NCBI RefSeq assembly: GCF_007595705.1
Contig: NZ_NISY01000001.1
Coordinates: 682,001-746,000, forward strand
Direction of reading: 5' to 3'
Source of the DNA: Streptomyces sp. SAJ15
GTDB lineage: Bacteria; Actinomycetota; Actinomycetes; Streptomycetales; Streptomycetaceae
Length of the DNA: 64,000 nucleotides
Shown: one piece after another, positions 60,932 through 64,000 of the stretch
How the letters are laid out: each line of letters opens with the position of its first letter
Numbering within the stretch: the stretch's first letter is position 1
Program-made: the position numbers and the translations under genes
The notes under the pieces: generated by a model
The model's input: only the letters and a program-made list of their open reading frames with translations
Database searches by the model: none
What the model was told of the DNA's origin: nothing

Positions 60932-61008
60932 CGCGGGGTGGAGCAGCTCGGTAGCTCGCTGGGCTCATAACCCAGAGGTCGCAGGTTCAAATCCTGTCCC
61001 CGCTACTA
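60932..61008 (+). tRNA. tRNA-fMet (CAT anticodon), copy 1
   Basis: A 77-base cloverleaf with anticodon CAT shows the initiator features: three consecutive G:C pairs in the anticodon stem (CTGGG/CCCAG) and no Watson-Crick pair at position 1:72 (C1, T72). The T-loop TTCAAAT is present. CCA is not encoded (CTA). TACGGT (60913-60918) could be its -10 element. A strong hairpin follows at once. Confidence 0.93.
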
Positions 61009-61011
61009 AAG

Positions 61012-61048
61012 GACGAGGCCCGGATCCTCAACGGATCCGGGCCTTGTC
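61012..61048 (+). terminator. Terminator of tRNA-fMet copy 1
   Basis: A 12-bp core stem (61016-61027 with 61033-61044) is extended by four further pairs. The core CCCGGATCC is shared with the terminator of the second tRNA. Confidence 0.8.
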
Positions 61049-61178
61049 GTGTGTCGTGCACCAGGTAACGGGGGTTCTCGCGTTTGACTTATCTCTCTGT
61101 GGGCATGTCGACAAAACGCTGAAGTGACCTCACTGGCTGCGGTATACCAGGTGTACGCGGGTTGCGGGTGGTGCGACG

Positions 61179-63206
61179 ATGGAATTTATGGGGGACAGGG
61201 CAAGTCTGTTGGAGACAGGGCGGTATCTGCACGCGCGTGAGGACGCCGAAGACGAGACGCGGTACCGCACGGGAGCCGAGGCGGGTGACACCGCCTCCAT
61301 GAGCGTGCTCGGCGCGCTGCTGCTGCGCCGGGGCGACCTGGACGGAGCCGAGCCGTTCCTGCGCGCCGCCACCACCGCGGGCGACCGCGCCGCCGCCAAC
61401 AACCTCGGGGTCCTTCTCCACCAGCGAGGCTCCACCGAAGAGGCCGCCAACTGGTGGCGCATCGCCGCCGTCGCCGGTTCGGCCGCGGCCGCGCACGCGC
61501 TCGGACGCCACCACCGCGAGCAGGGCGACGAGCCCGCCGCCGAGTACTGGCTCCGCCAGTCCGCCGAGTCCGGCCACGCCCTCGGCGCGTACGCCCTCGC
61601 CGACCTGCTGGAGCACCGCAGCGACATCGGCGCGGAGCGCTGGTTCCGGGCCGCCGCGGAGCGCGGCCACCGCGAGGCCGCGTACCGCCTCGCCCGCATC
61701 CTCGACCAGCGCGAGCCCGACCCCGAGCGCGGCCCGTCCAGCGCCCCGCACGACACGCTGGCGCGGGCCCGCGAGCCGGAGGCCGAGCAGTGGTACCGGC
61801 AGGCCGCCGCCCGCGGCCACCGGCGCGCCGCCCTGCACCTCGGCACGCTCCTGGAGGAGCGCGGCGACACCCGCGAGGCCGGCCGCTGGTATCTGATGTC
61901 CGCCAAGGACGGCGAGGCCCGCGCCGCCTGCGCGCTCGGCTTCCTGCTGCGGGACGCCGGTGACGCCGACAGCGCGGCCGTCTGGTGGCACCGCGCGGCC
62001 CAGGACGGCGACGGCAACGCGGCCAACGCGCTGGGTGCGCTGCACGCCGACCGCGGCGAGACCCAGACCGCCGAGCGCTGGTACCGCGCGGCGCTCGACG
62101 CCGGTGACACCAACGGCGCCTACAACCTCGGGCTGCTCTGCGCCGAGCAGGGCCGCGCCGCCCAGGCCGAGCAGTGGTACCGCCGTGCCGCCTACGCCGG
62201 GCACCGCGAGGCCGCCAACGCGCTGGCGGTACTGCTCCTCCAGCGCGGTGACGCGGCGGGCGCCGAGCCGTGGTTCTCCAAGGCGGCCGAGGCGGGCAGC
62301 GTCGACGCCGCCTTCAACCTCGGCATCCTGCACGCCGGTCGCGGCGAGGACGCGCAGGCGCACCAGTGGTACGAGCGGGCCGCCACCGCCGGGCACACCG
62401 AGGCGGCCCTCCAGGTCGCCATCGCCCTCCTGCGGGACGGCGACGACGCCGCGGCCGAGCGACACCTGCGTTGCGCGGCGGGCGGCGGCAGCGCGGAGGC
62501 CGCCTTCCGGCTGGGTGCGCTGCTGGACCGCGCGGCGGCCGACGAGGAGGCCCGGGAGAAGGCGGCCAGAGCCGCCGGCGCGGGGAAGGGGGCCGGGGGC
62601 GACCGTTCTGACAACGCTGCCAAGGCGGCGGCTGGTCAGCCGGACGCGTCCGACGGGCCCACCGGCAGGGCGGCCCGGTCCGACAGGGCGGACAAGGGCG
62701 ACAAGAGCGACAAGAGCAAGGACGTCCGGACCGACAAGGGCGGGAAGGGCGCCAAGGGGTCCAAGGTCGCCAAGGGGGCCGGGACCGGCGGTGACGCCGA
62801 GGACGCCCGCCCCGAGTACGAGGAGTGGTACGAGCGCGCCGCTCGCCAGGGCCACCGGCGCGCCCAGGTGCGCGTCGGCATGCTCGCCGCCGCGCGGGGC
62901 GAGGTCGTCGAGGCGGCCCGCTGGTACCGCACCGCGGCCGAGGCGGGCAGCAGCAACGGAGCCTTCAACCTCGGGCTGCTCCTCGCGCGGGAGGGCAGCG
63001 AGCCCGAGGCCGCCGTGTGGTGGGTGCGCGCCGCCGAGGCCGGCCACGGCCGGGCAGCCCTCCGCCTGGCCCTTCTCTCGGCCCGCCGCGGACACCTCGT
63101 CGAGGGACAGCAGTGGTGCGCCCGTGCCGTGGAGCTGGGCCCGGCGGAGGTCGCCGAGCGAGCCGCTCGCCTCCGGGACGCCCTCCAGCAGGAGCTCACG
63201 GCCTGA
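61179..63206 (+). CDS. Sel1/TPR repeat protein
   Basis: The 675-residue protein is built of about 16 helical-pair repeats of some 36 residues. The recurrent elements A..LG.L....GD...AE.W+..AA..G and the GHREAAYRLA type are those of Sel1-like repeats. A basic Lys/Asp/Gly insert (about 460-540, KGDKSDKSKDVRTDKGGKGA) breaks the array before two last repeats. Such solenoids bind other proteins and often serve signalling or secretion. ATG 61179 gives MEFMGDRASLLETGRY; an in-frame ATG nine bases later has GATGGA just before it. Confidence 0.85.
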   Translation: MEFMGDRASLLETGRYLHAREDAEDETRYRTGAEAGDTASMSVLGALLLRRGDLDGAEPFLRAATTAGDRAAANNLGVLLHQRGSTEEAANWWRIAAVAGSAAAAHALGRHHREQGDEPAAEYWLRQSAESGHALGAYALADLLEHRSDIGAERWFRAAAERGHREAAYRLARILDQREPDPERGPSSAPHDTLARAREPEAEQWYRQAAARGHRRAALHLGTLLEERGDTREAGRWYLMSAKDGEARAACALGFLLRDAGDADSAAVWWHRAAQDGDGNAANALGALHADRGETQTAERWYRAALDAGDTNGAYNLGLLCAEQGRAAQAEQWYRRAAYAGHREAANALAVLLLQRGDAAGAEPWFSKAAEAGSVDAAFNLGILHAGRGEDAQAHQWYERAATAGHTEAALQVAIALLRDGDDAAAERHLRCAAGGGSAEAAFRLGALLDRAAADEEAREKAARAAGAGKGAGGDRSDNAAKAAAGQPDASDGPTGRAARSDRADKGDKSDKSKDVRTDKGGKGAKGSKVAKGAGTGGDAEDARPEYEEWYERAARQGHRRAQVRVGMLAAARGEVVEAARWYRTAAEAGSSNGAFNLGLLLAREGSEPEAAVWWVRAAEAGHGRAALRLALLSARRGHLVEGQQWCARAVELGPAEVAERAARLRDALQQELTA

Positions 63207-63638
63207 CGGCCTGACCACCTGACTGCTTGACGACCTGACGACCGATTCCGCGTCCGTGTCCGCGTCCTCCCGCAGGAGACCGGGGCCGACAGAGGGAGCG
63301 GCCGCACGGCTGTCACGCGCGTACGGCCTACCTGGGAGCGCTCCGTTCCGGCCCGACCGCTGAGGAACGCCTTCCGGCCGCGCGGTGGCCTCACCGACGG
63401 CGTACCCGGGCCCCGGCGCGCCGCACGATCACCCGCCGTCGCCCCGCCCGCACCGCGCTCACCCGCCGCCTCCGCGCCGCACCGCGCTCACCCGGCGGTG
63501 CGGCGGCCGCCCGAGGGGCGCCCCGCGCCGACTGGTCCGTGCGCCCTCCGCGCCCCGAGCGCGGTGGCGCACGCCGGCGTCGACCCCCGCATCCCCGGCG
63601 TTCCGACCCCGTGCGCCCGAGGGGCTGGTGGAAGCGAT
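63207..63638. other. Gene-free gap
   Basis: Nothing recognisable. The Pro/Arg-rich reading frames here have no start signals or domain features. Confidence 0.5.
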
Positions 63639-63668
63639 TTGCTCTGCTCTCGTGAAGCGGGTTAAAGT
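63639..63668 (+). promoter_or_regulatory. Promoter of tRNA-fMet copy 2
   Basis: TTGCTC (63639-63644) and TAAAGT (63663-63668) with 18-nt spacing fit a principal-sigma promoter and lie 11 nt before the tRNA. Confidence 0.65.
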
Positions 63669-63679
63669 TGGTTCACCGA

Positions 63680-63756
63680 CGCGGGGTGGAGCAGCTCGGT
63701 AGCTCGCTGGGCTCATAACCCAGAGGTCGCAGGTTCAAATCCTGTCCCCGCTACTG
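63680..63756 (+). tRNA. tRNA-fMet (CAT anticodon), copy 2
   Basis: The mature-tRNA sequence is identical to the copy at 60932 through the discriminator base. Only the last base of the non-encoded CCA position differs (CTG). It has the same initiator features and is followed by its own hairpin. Confidence 0.93.
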
Positions 63757-63760
63757 ATGG

Positions 63761-63795
63761 CGAAGGGCCCGGATCCTCAGGATCCGGGCCCTTCG
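63761..63795 (+). terminator. Terminator of tRNA-fMet copy 2
   Basis: A perfect 16-bp stem (63761-63776 with 63780-63795), loop TCA, starts 5 nt after the tRNA. Confidence 0.85.
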
Positions 63796-63962
63796 TCGTT
63801 TCGCCTCGCCGTTTCGCGCCGCGCGGAGACGCGTTTCGCCGGGGAAGACGCTTGCGTCCGCGGAGAAGCGGTCACGTTCCGCGGCGCCGCCCCGCGCGGA
63901 GCGGAGGACCACCGCGCGCGCCGCGCCGTCGACCTCCGGCCGTGAGTGGCCGGAGGACGGGC

Positions 63963-64000
63963 TCAGGAGCAGTCGGGGCAGAGCCCGCGGTAGGTGACCT
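63963..64000 (-). CDS. C-terminal end of a probable Fur-family regulator
   Basis: Read on the minus strand, the last codons give VTYRGLCPDCS and a stop at 63963. The ending with a CxxC pair preceded by a YRGLC strand matches the C-terminus of Fur-family metal or peroxide regulators, where the CxxC can bind structural zinc. The rest lies outside the window, so identity is tentative. Confidence 0.5.
   Translation of the reverse strand, partial: VTYRGLCPDCS

Noticed and set aside
57730..60990. A 1086-codon open frame on the minus strand, opposite the UPF0182 gene
   Set aside because: Antisense shadow. The sequence is Leu/Arg/Val repetition without motifs and the plus-strand protein is clearly real.
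60932..63795. An integrated element bounded by the two tRNA genes
   Set aside because: No integrase, no attachment-like partial tRNA and no foreign base composition; the Sel1 gene looks native.

Overview
The window is high-GC (about 70% or more) actinomycete DNA with strong G/C third-position bias, GTG starts, many overlapping ATGA/GTGA gene junctions and typical Streptomyces families (WblC, AdnAB, AIM24/TerD, DUF3107, UPF0182, PPA1309, spherulin-4-like). It reads as the conserved chromosomal core of a Streptomyces or close relative. I see no insertion sequence, prophage, CRISPR array or plasmid element.

Layout. (1) 1-12.1 kb: end of a PHP-domain phosphoesterase, a MarC-type membrane protein, a NYN-domain nuclease-like protein, two alpha/beta hydrolases, a DEAD-box RNA helicase whose Ala/Arg-rich tail carries an apparent 1-base frameshift, a ferritin-like protein, a DUF3107 protein, a TetR regulator and a DUF3152 protein. 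(2) 12.4-18.3 kb: a peptide-type ABC transporter operon (lipoprotein, two permeases, one fused double-ATPase). It is preceded by a 30-residue Cys-ending leader peptide and an array of GAGAC/GTCTC half-sites. (3) 18.5-22.6 kb: a truncated DUF3492 glycosyltransferase-like gene, a His-rich epimerase, a spherulin-4-like protein and MoeZ. (4) 22.7-27.6 kb, minus strand: a secreted tripeptidyl-peptidase-like lipoprotein and a 1064-residue flippase-domain/pseudokinase fusion. (5) 27.8-42 kb: a DNA-repair and redox block with an alkyltransferase-like protein, AdnA, AdnB, an M20 dipeptidase, NudC, mycoredoxin and UvrD2. (6) 42-43.6 kb: wblC (whiB7) with an upstream ORF, an intrinsic attenuator and an AT-rich autoregulatory-type promoter, then two small genes. 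(7) 43.7-47.3 kb: an ABC1/AarF kinase, a ThiF-like protein and a YgjP-type metalloprotease. (8) 48-51.3 kb: a three-gene TerD/AIM24 operon. (9) 51.4-61 kb: a Nudix hydrolase, a DUF2342 metalloprotease-like protein, an epimerase, MoaE, a small membrane protein, a PDZ/Lon-like protease, a PPA1309 protein and a UPF0182 membrane protein. (10) 61-64 kb: two identical initiator tRNA genes flanking a Sel1-repeat protein, and the last codons of a probable Fur-family regulator.

Regulatory themes. Perfect hairpins sit between convergent genes. A recurrent TANNNT element ends 6-7 nt before the start codon, which suggests leaderless transcripts for at least seven genes. Several tandem DNA repeats occupy gene-free gaps. 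The most elaborate regulatory object is the wblC leader. The best candidates for follow-up are that leader, the Cys-leader/operator upstream of the ABC operon, the decayed glycosyltransferase gene, and the TerD-AIM24 operon. Gene identities were assigned by reading motifs and recalling families; no database search was run.
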